Assembly (NCBI RefSeq): GCF_003288805.1
Contig: NZ_NHYK01000002.1
Location: 60,026 to 124,025 of the forward strand
DNA from: Helicobacter sp. 10-6591
Lineage (GTDB): Bacteria > Campylobacterota > Campylobacteria > Campylobacterales > Helicobacteraceae
DNA: 64,000 bases
Direction of reading: 5' to 3'
The translations under genes and the position numbers were made by a program. Shown in pieces: positions 8,486 through 17,400 of the stretch. The notes below the pieces were generated by a model, which was given only the letters and a program-made list of their open reading frames with translations, had not been told where the DNA came from and did not search any database. Position 1 is the stretch's first letter; each line of letters starts with the position of its first letter.

Positions 8486-9244
8486 CTAACGCATCGGCAC
8501 AAAATCCCCATGTTTTGCTACAAAACTCGCACCCTTAAAGCACCTGTGATTCTGACAAAACAAGAATTCCACCATTTCGCCCAATGTTGATGAATGAGAC
8601 ATTTTGAATGCAAATTTTGTAACAGAATCTAGTAAAGCTTCGCCATTAAAGAAAATTTTATCTTGAGCAAGATGCACTCTCACTTTTTGTTGCTCTAAAG
8701 GCAAAATTATCTTGCAAGTATTCAAAGGGGCAGAATCTAACTCTATAGTTTTATTATTTGCGGCTTTAATCTCTGCAATTTGCTCGATTACTTGAGAATT
8801 AGGATCGCGGCAAATGAGTGCTATTTTTTCATTAGCTTTGTATCCCGTGTTTGGGAGATGCGATGCAAGAAAGAGTGTCTTGTCCTGAATCTGCAAAATC
8901 TCTAGCGGAACTTGTGGCAGCAAAAGACCAGAATCCTTAGCAGCAAAACGTGCAAACTGAAAATCTTTAGTGCCATACCCAAAAAGCCTCTGTCTATCAA
9001 TCAAATAAAACTCAGCACTTGTGCTAGAGAGCTCTAAAGCAACAGATGATGAGAGAAGATTCTGGATTTTTAAGAGTGCAATTTGTGAATCCAATCGCTT
9101 ATGTATAGAAGTGGTATAAAAATATTTTGTAAGACTAAGAGTGCTATTTGCACAAGCAATACCAATCACACCAAAGATTACTATGCTATAAAGCAGCTCT
9201 ATGCTAGCAAAGCCATATTTGAGTTTGCGTTGAGAAGTCTGCAT
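8486..9244 (-). CDS. Prepilin-like protein with type IV N-methylation signal
   Basis: A 252-residue protein with a short basic leader followed by G|FASIELLYSIVIFGVIGIA near residue 11. This is a prepilin-peptidase site with Phe+1 and Glu+5 and a hydrophobic helix behind it. The remaining 215 residues form a soluble domain with a Cys pair near the C-terminus (CQNHRC). This suits a minor pseudopilin of a type II-like or competence (Cts-like) system. It abuts the preceding pseudopilin gene (stop at 9245, start at 9244). The assembly partners (GspE, GspF, peptidase) are not in the window. Confidence 0.65.
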   Translation of the reverse strand: MQTSQRKLKYGFASIELLYSIVIFGVIGIACANSTLSLTKYFYTTSIHKRLDSQIALLKIQNLLSSSVALELSSTSAEFYLIDRQRLFGYGTKDFQFARFAAKDSGLLLPQVPLEILQIQDKTLFLASHLPNTGYKANEKIALICRDPNSQVIEQIAEIKAANNKTIELDSAPLNTCKIILPLEQQKVRVHLAQDKIFFNGEALLDSVTKFAFKMSHSSTLGEMVEFLFCQNHRCFKGASFVAKHGDFVPMR

Positions 9245-9544
9245 TTATTTACGAGCTTGTTGGACTTTAAGAAAATGCAACGAATAAGGCAAAGAGGAAT
9301 CTTTGTATACGACACAAGATTGGATTGCAAAAGTCTTATGAGAAATTTTCATATCCACAGAATTACAAGGGATCAAATCTGCAGACAAAATGTCATGTAA
9401 ACTACTAATTTCAGCCTTTTGCATACCCAGACGATGAGAAGAAAAACGCACAACACTGAAAAGAAGCAAAAGTGCAAAAGCACACATCACTAAGGCATTC
9501 AAACATTCAATAAGAATAAATGCTTTTGTTTTGTTGGTATCCAT
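9245..9544 (-). CDS. Prepilin-like protein (first of a trio)
   Basis: A protein of 99 residues from the ATG at 9544, preceded by TTGGAGA eight bases upstream. A longer frame to 9643 exists but would overlap the upstream gene by 137 bp, so the internal start is preferred. The leader MDTNKTKA is followed by FILIECLNALVMCAFALLLL: a class III signal-like site with Glu+5 and one hydrophobic helix, then a short domain with two Cys. It overlaps the upstream FixH-like gene by 38 bp, so it is co-translated with it. Probably a minor pseudopilin. Confidence 0.6.
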   Translation of the reverse strand: MDTNKTKAFILIECLNALVMCAFALLLLFSVVRFSSHRLGMQKAEISSLHDILSADLIPCNSVDMKISHKTFAIQSCVVYKDSSLPYSLHFLKVQQARK

Positions 9545-10109
9545 CTGGCAAGTCTCCAATAAAGACATTTTCCTCAAAATACACTTTTTGTAAAACATCT
9601 CCATCCAAATATTTGATATTAAAACGCATTTTATAGCGTCCAATTTTGACTACACCAAAATTTATACAAGGACGAAAAACAATCACTTCAGAATCTGGAG
9701 GGTTTTGGCAAAGCTGTATATGTATAGGGACAATATCGCTACTAAAACCTTCAATATCTGCATCTGCACTCAGTATAGTGTATGATGATTGTATGATAAG
9801 AGAAAAACTCGGGTTGGTAATATCAACAAAATCACTTTGTGTAACTAAACGATTTTTGCTCTTCTCATACGCAGACTTTAAGGGCAGCTTTGCAAAATCT
9901 GTTTGCAAAAATACTTTTGAATCCGCCTCAAATGCCCTCTGTGTAAGCAAAATATCATTGATTTTCTCATCAATCACTCGCTTTTTGTCACCATAGCTTA
10001 GCTCATCACTCACAGGATTTTTCACGGCAATGACCACACCTACACAAATAATCACAATGCCAAAGGCAATGATTCCAATGATTGTTAATGGCCAATAGTT
10101 TTTCTGCAC
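9507..10109 (-). CDS. FixH/CcoH-like membrane protein of the cbb3 oxidase operon
   Basis: A 200-residue protein with a cytosolic start MQKNYWPL, one membrane span (residues 8-30) and a periplasmic domain. The aromatic-Pro pair before the span and the following AVKNPV segment recall FixH/CcoH, which helps assemble cbb3 oxidase. The C-terminal domain (FNIKYLDGDVLQKVYFEENV) looks like a beta-sandwich. It overlaps the genes on both sides (25 bp upstream, 38 bp downstream), so it belongs to the ccoNOQP run. The family call is tentative; it is safest read as an oxidase-operon membrane protein. Confidence 0.5.
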   Translation of the reverse strand: MQKNYWPLTIIGIIAFGIVIICVGVVIAVKNPVSDELSYGDKKRVIDEKINDILLTQRAFEADSKVFLQTDFAKLPLKSAYEKSKNRLVTQSDFVDITNPSFSLIIQSSYTILSADADIEGFSSDIVPIHIQLCQNPPDSEVIVFRPCINFGVVKIGRYKMRFNIKYLDGDVLQKVYFEENVFIGDLPDGYQQNKSIYSY

Positions 10110-10774
10110 TTCTTTCCTTTCAATTTCGAACTCACAAACACAAAACCCAACAAGCCAAAAATACTGAGCAGCATGAAATACATGCTAAATTTCACAAAAC
10201 CTCTAGAACCACTTTCATCACGAGGAATATTGCTCACCAAACTCACTTTATAATAGCTAGCTACTAAATCTGCTGCTTCGCTGTAGCCATTAAATACAAT
10301 AGCTGAGATCCGCGCAGAATCTAAAATCTCTCTTGGTTTTGGCAAAAGTGGCGCCATATATTCAAAAAACACACGCTCATCATCAAATACATCTTTTGGC
10401 TTTAGTAGAATATCGATTTTGCGCTCTTTGGTATAAAAGAAAAACACACCATAAGGCTCATTGCTATAAGACTTCAAAAAAGCATCTTCAAAAGCACGCA
10501 AGGAAGTGAAGTTATATACAAACCCCGAAGTGCAAAGCAGTGGTGATTGCACACCCAATAAAACTTTTGTATTCTCACACACACGCCCGCTATCATCTAT
10601 TATGACAACCTGTAAGCGAAATCCTGTTTTTTTATACAATTCATTGCCAAGCGTATTGATAAATTCTCTTGTGTTTGGTTTGAGTGAAAGTTTTTCATCA
10701 AGCAAAATGGGATGGATTCCACCTTGAGCGTAGAACCCAAGACAGAGAAGAAAAATGAGTTTTTTAAACATCAA
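10085..10774 (-). CDS. Exported single-span protein, possibly TPM-domain, in the cbb3 operon
   Basis: A 229-residue protein with a signal peptide (LIFLLCLGFYAQG), a periplasmic domain and a C-terminal span (about 192-213) with a basic tail (KLKGKKCRKT). The domain pattern, REFINTLGNELYKKTGFRLQ followed by YGVFFFYTKERKIDILL, is like a TPM domain, which occurs in membrane-complex maintenance proteins. Function is unknown. It starts 3 bp after the small ORF at 10778-10885 and overlaps the FixH-like gene by 25 bp. By position it matches the periplasmic proteins found after ccoP/DUF4006 in Campylobacter. Confidence 0.5.
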   Translation of the reverse strand: MMFKKLIFLLCLGFYAQGGIHPILLDEKLSLKPNTREFINTLGNELYKKTGFRLQVVIIDDSGRVCENTKVLLGVQSPLLCTSGFVYNFTSLRAFEDAFLKSYSNEPYGVFFFYTKERKIDILLKPKDVFDDERVFFEYMAPLLPKPREILDSARISAIVFNGYSEAADLVASYYKVSLVSNIPRDESGSRGFVKFSMYFMLLSIFGLLGFVFVSSKLKGKKCRKTIGH

Positions 10775-10777
10775 GTC

Positions 10778-10885
10778 TTAGGTCATATGCAAGAACAAAT
10801 CAGGCATAAATGGCATAGCAATAGTCGTAAGAATAGTCAAAATAATGAGGACAAAAAGAATCTTTTCTATAAATGTAAAATTCAT
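10778..10885 (-). CDS. 35-residue membrane peptide in the cbb3 oxidase operon
   Basis: A small ORF of 35 codons plus stop that fills the space between DUF4006 and the next gene almost exactly, leaving 3 bp on each side. A strong ribosome site, AAGGAG, lies inside the end of DUF4006 and ends 6 bases before the ATG. The peptide starts MNFTFIEKILFVLIILTI, has one hydrophobic helix (about residues 4-24), and ends in a short polar tail. Tiny single-span subunits are usual in cbb3 operons (CcoQ, CcoS-like), so an oxidase assembly or accessory role is plausible. I do not recognise a named family. Confidence 0.7.
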   Translation of the reverse strand: MNFTFIEKILFVLIILTILTTIAMPFMPDLFLHMT

Positions 10886-10888
10886 CGC

Positions 10889-11092
10889 CTACTCCTTGAC
10901 ATTTTTATAATACATAGAAGCGTCTTTGACTTCTTGAGGGATATTGCTTGGATTCTCTATTTTGTAGTAGTTTGTGGCTTGAACTTGCTGGATAGATAAA
11001 GCACGAGTAGCCAGACATGCTGCAATTCCTAGCAGCACAACCACAACCAATAAAAGCCCTGCAAGTCCATTGATTCCAAATAATTTATCCAT
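10889..11092 (-). CDS. DUF4006 family membrane protein
   Basis: A 67-residue protein with one membrane span (about residues 9-31: LAGLLLVVVVLLGIAACLAT) and a polar C-terminus with YYKIENPSNIPQEVKDASMYY. DUF4006 proteins are found in Campylobacterota immediately after ccoP, as here (8-bp gap). A role with the cbb3 oxidase is inferred from this constant position and is not established. Its last codons carry the ribosome site of the following 35-residue ORF. Confidence 0.8.
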   Translation of the reverse strand: MDKLFGINGLAGLLLVVVVLLGIAACLATRALSIQQVQATNYYKIENPSNIPQEVKDASMYYKNVKE

Positions 11093-11100
11093 AAATCCTC

Positions 11101-11970
11101 CTACTCTTCAGCATTAAGTGATTGTATATAGGCATTTAACGCTTCTTCTTGTATGGATGCAAAATTGGCATATCCGAACGAAGGCATAATTCCTATTTTG
11201 CCTCTTTTGCCATTTTCTAAAACATGTTTTAGAAATGCTGGTGTGCCATAAGTGCTCAAATCTGCAGCCATACCTTCCATTCCCTTACCATCATCACCAT
11301 GGCAAGCCACACAGCCCATATCTACAAACAATTCTCTGCCTTTATCTACTTCATTCTCGAATTTTGTATTCTTGAGTGCAGAAATCTCTTTCATCACAAA
11401 AGCAGCGATTGCCCTAGCATCATCATCACTCATCTCAATTGGTTCCATAGCACCCATTGCATAACCCAATCCATCGCTACCATTTTTGATGGTCTCAATA
11501 ATTCCTTCTTCTTTACCCCACACAAGGAGATTTTGTGCTTTACCTTCCATGCCATCAGCATTTGGACCATGACAATGGGCACATTGTACTTGGAATATGC
11601 TTGAACCCATCATTTCAAGCTTTTCTTGCGAGAGGCTAGCCCAAGTCTTTTCGTATGAGGCGTTATAATGGGCAACTTCTTGATTGTATTGGCCAATCTG
11701 TGAAAAAGATCTGAGTGGATATCCTGCAAAAAAATACCAAAAACCCCAAATAATTACACCGATAAAACATGCTACCCAACCTACTGGAATATTATTTGCA
11801 AGCTCACCAATACCATCCCAAGTATGATCTAATTGTTCCTCACTTTCACTTCTTGAATCTTTGATCTTCTTGAGGTACAACCCCGTAATAAAAATTGTCA
11901 AAATAAGGATAACCGCTGCCCCTAGCAACGCTAGAGCATTTACACTATCTGATAAATTAAACCATTGCAT
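11101..11970 (-). CDS. ccoP: Cytochrome c oxidase cbb3-type subunit III (diheme cytochrome c)
   Basis: The electron-entry subunit of the cbb3 terminal oxidase. It has two N-terminal spans (about residues 12-32 and 64-82) and two periplasmic cytochrome c domains. Heme-binding motifs are CAHCH at 130-134 and CVACH at 220-224, with candidate methionine ligands in YAMGAME and GIMPSF. At 289 residues it has the usual length. Gene order ccoN-O-Q-P is intact, with a 12-bp gap after ccoQ. This is the high-affinity oxidase of microaerophilic Helicobacter. Confidence 0.95.
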   Translation of the reverse strand: MQWFNLSDSVNALALLGAAVILILTIFITGLYLKKIKDSRSESEEQLDHTWDGIGELANNIPVGWVACFIGVIIWGFWYFFAGYPLRSFSQIGQYNQEVAHYNASYEKTWASLSQEKLEMMGSSIFQVQCAHCHGPNADGMEGKAQNLLVWGKEEGIIETIKNGSDGLGYAMGAMEPIEMSDDDARAIAAFVMKEISALKNTKFENEVDKGRELFVDMGCVACHGDDGKGMEGMAADLSTYGTPAFLKHVLENGKRGKIGIMPSFGYANFASIQEEALNAYIQSLNAEE

Positions 11971-11982
11971 TCTGACTCCTTC

Positions 11983-12195
11983 TTATTTCTTCTCTTGCGA
12001 CTCGATAAGAGCATCATCTAAAGCATCTTTGAGTGCTAAATCTGCGTATTTTTCATAATCTCTCTTGCCTGTTCTCTGCGCAGAATACAAATGGTAGATA
12101 TAACCATACAAGAACACAACACACACAAAAGTAGAGAGCGTATAAAGCACGCTAGCATGCTGGCTTATAAATCCTATGAATGTATCCATTTTCAC
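11983..12195 (-). CDS. ccoQ: Cytochrome c oxidase cbb3-type subunit CcoQ
   Basis: A 70-residue single-span protein (residues about 12-32: VLYTLSTFVCVVFLYGYIYH). It is followed by a charged tail with the CcoQ-like RTGKRDYEKYADLAL stretch. CcoQ stabilises the cbb3 complex. It lies 7 bp after ccoO and 12 bp before ccoP, the canonical position. Confidence 0.88.
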   Translation of the reverse strand: MKMDTFIGFISQHASVLYTLSTFVCVVFLYGYIYHLYSAQRTGKRDYEKYADLALKDALDDALIESQEKK

Positions 12196-12202
12196 ACCTC
12201 TA

Positions 12203-12925
12203 TTATTTGGCTGGTGCTCTACGCGCTTGACTTAGACTTTTCATATAAGCAATCAATGCAACAATTTCTTTTACTTCACCTCTAGCATATGCATCTTTGA
12301 CACCTTTGTTTGTCATTTCATCGACTATGACCTTTGCCTCAGCCATAAAAATCTCTCTTGCCTTAGCAAGCGATTGTTTGTCGCCTTTTTTGTATTCCTC
12401 AGCACCAATCTGCACACCGTTTGGTACATCATAAGGCACATTGAATACAACTTTTTGCGTATAGGCTTCTGCAAAAGCTGTTTCAAAATCCACATTTTTG
12501 TGATAGAGATGTTTGTAGGCAGGCATAATAGATCCTGCCACACGAGAAGTAGGCTCCCACATATGTCCATCATGCCAATCTGTAGCAGAGTTTCTGTCAC
12601 CGATTCTATGTAGATCTGGCCCTGTCCGCTTTGATCCCCACAAAAATGGTCTATCGTATGCATACTCACCACTCAGACTGTATGCACCATATCTATCTGT
12701 CTCAGCTTTAAAAGGACGTACGAGTTGCGAATGGCAGTTATAGCAACCCTCAGCAATATAGACTTGCCTACCTGCAGTTTCTAGCAAGCTATAAGGTTTG
12801 AGTCCTTCTATTGGACGTGCAGTCTTTGCAAATCCGGGTAAAATCTCCACAAGTCCTGCTATAGAAAATACACACACAAAAGCAAGCGTAAAAAAGAACG
12901 GATTTCTCTCTAAAAAACTAAACAT
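12203..12925 (-). CDS. ccoO: Cytochrome c oxidase cbb3-type subunit II (monoheme cytochrome c)
   Basis: A 240-residue membrane-anchored monoheme cytochrome c that passes electrons from CcoP to CcoN. It has one N-terminal span (residues 9-30), then GRQVYIAEGCYNCHSQLVRP with the heme motif CYNCH at 61-65. A candidate axial methionine lies in the GSIMPAYKHL segment near residue 130. It starts 17 bp after the ccoN stop. Length and layout are typical for FixO/CcoO. Confidence 0.95.
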   Translation of the reverse strand: MFSFLERNPFFFTLAFVCVFSIAGLVEILPGFAKTARPIEGLKPYSLLETAGRQVYIAEGCYNCHSQLVRPFKAETDRYGAYSLSGEYAYDRPFLWGSKRTGPDLHRIGDRNSATDWHDGHMWEPTSRVAGSIMPAYKHLYHKNVDFETAFAEAYTQKVVFNVPYDVPNGVQIGAEEYKKGDKQSLAKAREIFMAEAKVIVDEMTNKGVKDAYARGEVKEIVALIAYMKSLSQARRAPAK

Positions 12926-12942
12926 AACTCACCTCCCTTTAT

Positions 12943-14406
12943 TTAAGCTGCCATTGGTGTAGCATTCACAGGTTCCTTCTCTAAGATTCTCCCTGAAGAG
13001 ATAGTCATAAATATGTTGTAGATAAACAAGACAAATCCCACCAAATAGAGCAATCCACCAATAGCACGGATGTAATAAAAAGAGATGATGTTATTGACTG
13101 TATCAATAAAGCTATAAATCAAGCTTCCAAATTCATCCACACTTCTCCACATCATCCCTTGAGTGATTCCTGCAATCCACATACTTGAGAAATAAAGGAT
13201 TATGCCTATAGTCATCACCCAAAATTGTGCTTCTATTATCTTTTTGGAATAAATCTCACGCTTAAAGATTCTAGGCACCATATGATAGACAGCTACAATA
13301 ATCATAAAGCCTACCCAGCCAAGTGCCGCATCATGGACGTGTCCGATAATCCAATCTGTAAAATGCGCTAAGGCATTGACTGAACGTATTGATTGGATTG
13401 GACCTTCCAGAGTAGTGAGCATATAGAATGTAGATGCAAGAATAAGGAATTTGATTATTGGAGATTCTTTTATTTGATTCCATTCACCGCGCATGGTAAG
13501 AAGCATATTAATAGCTGTTCCCCAAGAAGGCAAAATCAAAATCACAGAAAACACTGAGCCTAATGTCTGAATCCAATCTGGAGTGGTTGAGTAAATAAGA
13601 TGGTGTCCGCCTGCCCAAATATATACAAACACCAATGCCCAAAACGAAAAAAGCGTGAGTTTGTAAGAGAAGATTCTCTGCCCTGATTCTTTTGGTAGAA
13701 AATAGTAGATAAGCCCGATTATACCCGTTGTGAATACAAATGCCACAGCATTATGCCCCCACCACCATTGCACCATTGCATCATTTGTCCCGCCATACAA
13801 AGAAATCGAGTGGAATATACTTCCTACGCCCGCGATGATTCCAGTGGGTATCGCAAGATTATTGAAAATATACAATGTTGCAATTCCTGTAAACGTGGCA
13901 ATAAAATACCAAAGCGAGATATAAATAACTTTCTCTCTCCTCACACCCATACTGCCAAATAAACTTATACCCCAAAGCACCCAAACAAGCACAACTATAA
14001 TATCAAGGGGCCAGATAAGTTCTGAATATTCCTTAGATTGTGTCATTCCACCAAAGAGCGTTACAACAGCCAATACCATAAGTACCATATACAGCCAAAA
14101 ATGCACCAACCCAACAGCTTTCAAAAATGGGTGTTGGTGGTAAGTGATTTTTAGCACTCTCTGTCCCAAGTAATACCAAGAAGCCCAAATACCACTTAAT
14201 GTGAAACCATAAATAATGCCATTTGTATGTAGTGGTCGTATTCGTCCAAAAGTCCCATATTCTGCAGCTAAATAATTGAGGTCTGGGATTGCTAGCTGAA
14301 ATGCAGCCACGACACCCAAAAGCAACCCAACAAAACCAAACAGCAAAGTCGAAAACACAAACAACTTTGCTATCGAATAATCATACTCTAATGCACTGCT
14401 TTGCAT
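12943..14406 (-). CDS. ccoN: Cytochrome c oxidase cbb3-type subunit I (catalytic)
   Basis: The 487-residue heme-copper oxidase subunit with about 12 spans that reduces O2 to water and pumps protons. Metal-ligand segments are recognisable: PLHTNGIIYGF (low-spin heme His), WWWGHNAVAFV (CuB His), AGGHHLIYSTTPDW (CuB His pair) and IIGHVHDAALGW (heme His). It heads the operon ccoNOQP-DUF4006-small ORF and later genes. The 88-bp gap to the upstream dnaE stop probably contains its promoter, but no perfect -10 box stands out. Confidence 0.96.
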   Translation of the reverse strand: MQSSALEYDYSIAKLFVFSTLLFGFVGLLLGVVAAFQLAIPDLNYLAAEYGTFGRIRPLHTNGIIYGFTLSGIWASWYYLGQRVLKITYHQHPFLKAVGLVHFWLYMVLMVLAVVTLFGGMTQSKEYSELIWPLDIIVVLVWVLWGISLFGSMGVRREKVIYISLWYFIATFTGIATLYIFNNLAIPTGIIAGVGSIFHSISLYGGTNDAMVQWWWGHNAVAFVFTTGIIGLIYYFLPKESGQRIFSYKLTLFSFWALVFVYIWAGGHHLIYSTTPDWIQTLGSVFSVILILPSWGTAINMLLTMRGEWNQIKESPIIKFLILASTFYMLTTLEGPIQSIRSVNALAHFTDWIIGHVHDAALGWVGFMIIVAVYHMVPRIFKREIYSKKIIEAQFWVMTIGIILYFSSMWIAGITQGMMWRSVDEFGSLIYSFIDTVNNIISFYYIRAIGGLLYLVGFVLFIYNIFMTISSGRILEKEPVNATPMAA

Positions 14407-14494
14407 CTCTTAAACCCCCATTCATAGAATAATCTTGAATGCTATCAGTTTCTAAATTAAAGCTGTATTAATTTTTATTCAAGGACAGCGAAGA

Positions 14495-17400
14495 TTAGCC
14501 TACCCAATGGAGGTGCTGGAATCTCTCTTTGATTCTTGAACCAACCTTAAGATTGCTTACAAAGGTATAGTTGGTTCCACTATCTTGGACAAGGATTCTA
14601 AGCTCTCTCTCTCCAGCATATTCGGTCGCCATGTCTTTGATCTCTTTAAAAAGCAAAGGATTTGTGTCCTTATCATCAATAACAAGTACCAGAGGCGTGC
14701 AAACATCTATTACGCTTGGCATAAGATCAATATCTGTACTTTGGGATTGCTCTGTAGATTCTTGGGATTCTTTTTGCTGTTTTGGATTCTCTTTTTTAAG
14801 AGAGACACTTTGCGTACTTGCGTCTTGGAGAGAGAATACACCAAAGATTCGTACATTTTTTTTCTCTTCTCGTTCTTCAATTTTGCATTTAAATGCAATC
14901 GGTACGCCTTTTTGGATATCTTCTTGCATGGATTCTAAAGTATTCAAATGTCCTTCAAAAACCATAAAACTGAGTTTTCCTCCATAATCTAAAAATTCTA
15001 CACCCCCATAAGCAGAGCCTTTTCTGCTTATTTTTCGCTTAACTTCTAGCACTTTGCCTACAAGCATACATTGGCTACCTATTGCTAATTGGCTAATATC
15101 GCTGGATTTCACAACGCCTTTTATAGCCTTTAATTCATTTTTAAATTGGTCAAGTGGATGACCATTGACATAGATTCCCATACATTCAAATTCATAATCC
15201 AATTTTGTATTTATGTCGTATTCCGGACAATCCATGAATTTAAAAAGCACGGTATTGGTATCAATCGCATCTTCCAGTGTTCCAAATAGAGAATCTGAGA
15301 GTAATTCTTTGGCCTTGTCTTTATTACGTCCAGCCTCACAAATATCCTCGATATAATGAAGCATGCTTTTACGCGAGTATCCTAATCCATCCAAACTCCC
15401 GGTTTTAATAAGTGGCTCAAGACTTCTTTTTGTGAATTTAGAAAAATCCATACATCCCACAAAATCTTGCAAATCTTTATATTTCCCTTTCTTCTCTCTA
15501 TACTTGATAATGTCCTCGATAGGCCCTTCACCAAGCCCCTTGATAGCACTAAGCCCAAACACAATCTTTTTGACCCCATCAAACTCACTCACACTAAAAT
15601 CGTTATCAGAATGATTGATATGTGGCGGGACGACCTCTAACCCCATATTTTTCACTTCCTCTATGTACTTTGCTACAGATTCTACGCGTGCCGTCTCGCT
15701 TGTAAGCATTGCTGCCATAAATTCGTGTTGGTAATAAGTTTTAAGATAAGCAGTCTGATAAGTAAGCATTGCGTAGGCTGCAGAATGGGACTTATTAAAC
15801 CCATAGCCTGCAAATTTCACAATCAACTCCCACAAATCCTCCGCTTTCGCTCTATCATAACCCTGCTTTTGTGCTCCATCGGCAAATTCTTTTTTTAATC
15901 GCAGCATTTCATCAATTTTCTTTTTCCCCATAGCTCTACGAACCAAATCCGCTCCACCAAGCGAAAATCCTCCGATTTTTTGCACAATCTGCATAACCTG
16001 CTCTTGATAGACAATCACCCCATAAGTAGATTTCAAAATAGGCTCTAAAGAAGGGAAAGGGTAAACGATTTTTTGTTCTCCGTGCTTGCGTTTAATAAAA
16101 TCATCGAGCATGCCAGATTCCATAGGTCCTGGGCGATAAAGCGCTAGCATCGCTACAATATCCTCAAATGTACTAGGCTTTAGCCTCCGACTTAGGCCTT
16201 GCATACCGCTAGATTCTATTTGGAACAAGCCTAAAGTATTCCCTGTTTGTATAGTCTCAAATACCGCTGGATCTTCCATTTTCATCGTCGCAAAATCGAT
16301 CTCTTTACCATAGAGCTTCTTGATAAGCTTTAATGTATCATCAATCACAGTTAAAGTTTTGAGTCCTAAGAAATCGAATTTGATCAAATCGACAGCTTCA
16401 AGCCAATCCATATGGTACTGCGTTACCACGCCTTTGACTTTGTCATTTGTAAAAAGTGGCACCTTATTCCATAGCTCTTCTTGGGAATCTATAACAATTG
16501 CAGCAGCATGAATTCCAGCATTTCTATTAAGACCCTCAAGCTGCATTGCTGCTTCCCATACTTTTTGCGCCATTTGATTGCTATTTACAAGTTCGCGTAT
16601 TTTTGGCTCTTTTTCCCAAGCACCATCCTTTTCTGTACCATCTTTGTCTGTGTATTTTGTAAGTGTGATTTTTAATTCATTTGGCACAAGCTTTGCAAAA
16701 GAATCTGCCTCTACAATAGGCATGCCCAATACCCTTGCAGCATCTCTTATAGCACCCTTAGCAAGCATTTTATTAAAAGTAATCACTTGTGCGACATTAT
16801 GTCTGCCATACACTCCAATTACATAATCAATCATCTCTCCTCGTCTGCGTTGGCAAAAATCCATATCAATATCAGGCATACTCACACGTTCAGGATTCAA
16901 AAACCGCTCAAAAAGCAAATCATATTTGAGTGGATCAATATCTGTGATTCTTAAACTATAAGCCACAAGACTTCCTGCTGCTGAACCTCTTCCAGGACCA
17001 ACAGGTATGCCATTTTGCTTAGCAAAATTCACAAAATCCCACACAATCAGCATATAACCCGGAAATTTCATATCAGTAATGACCTTGATCTCATGCTCTA
17101 ATCTTGCATGATATGTTTCATGTAGCTCAGGAGCAATATTTTGTAATCTCTCTTTGAGGCCTTCTCTACATCTATGCGCAAAATACACAGAATCATCGAT
17201 AGATTCTAAATCTACCCCCAAAACAGAATCTAAGCCTTCATTTTGTGCATAAAGTCGAGTGTTTTTAAACTTTGGTGGTGTGGCTGGCGAATTTTTAAGC
17301 AAGATTTCGCCTGTGTGTTTATTTTTGATCTCCTTGTTTTTAAGACTAAGCTCTAAATTGCATTTGTCTGCGATTTCTTGGGAATTTGCAATAGCTTCAG

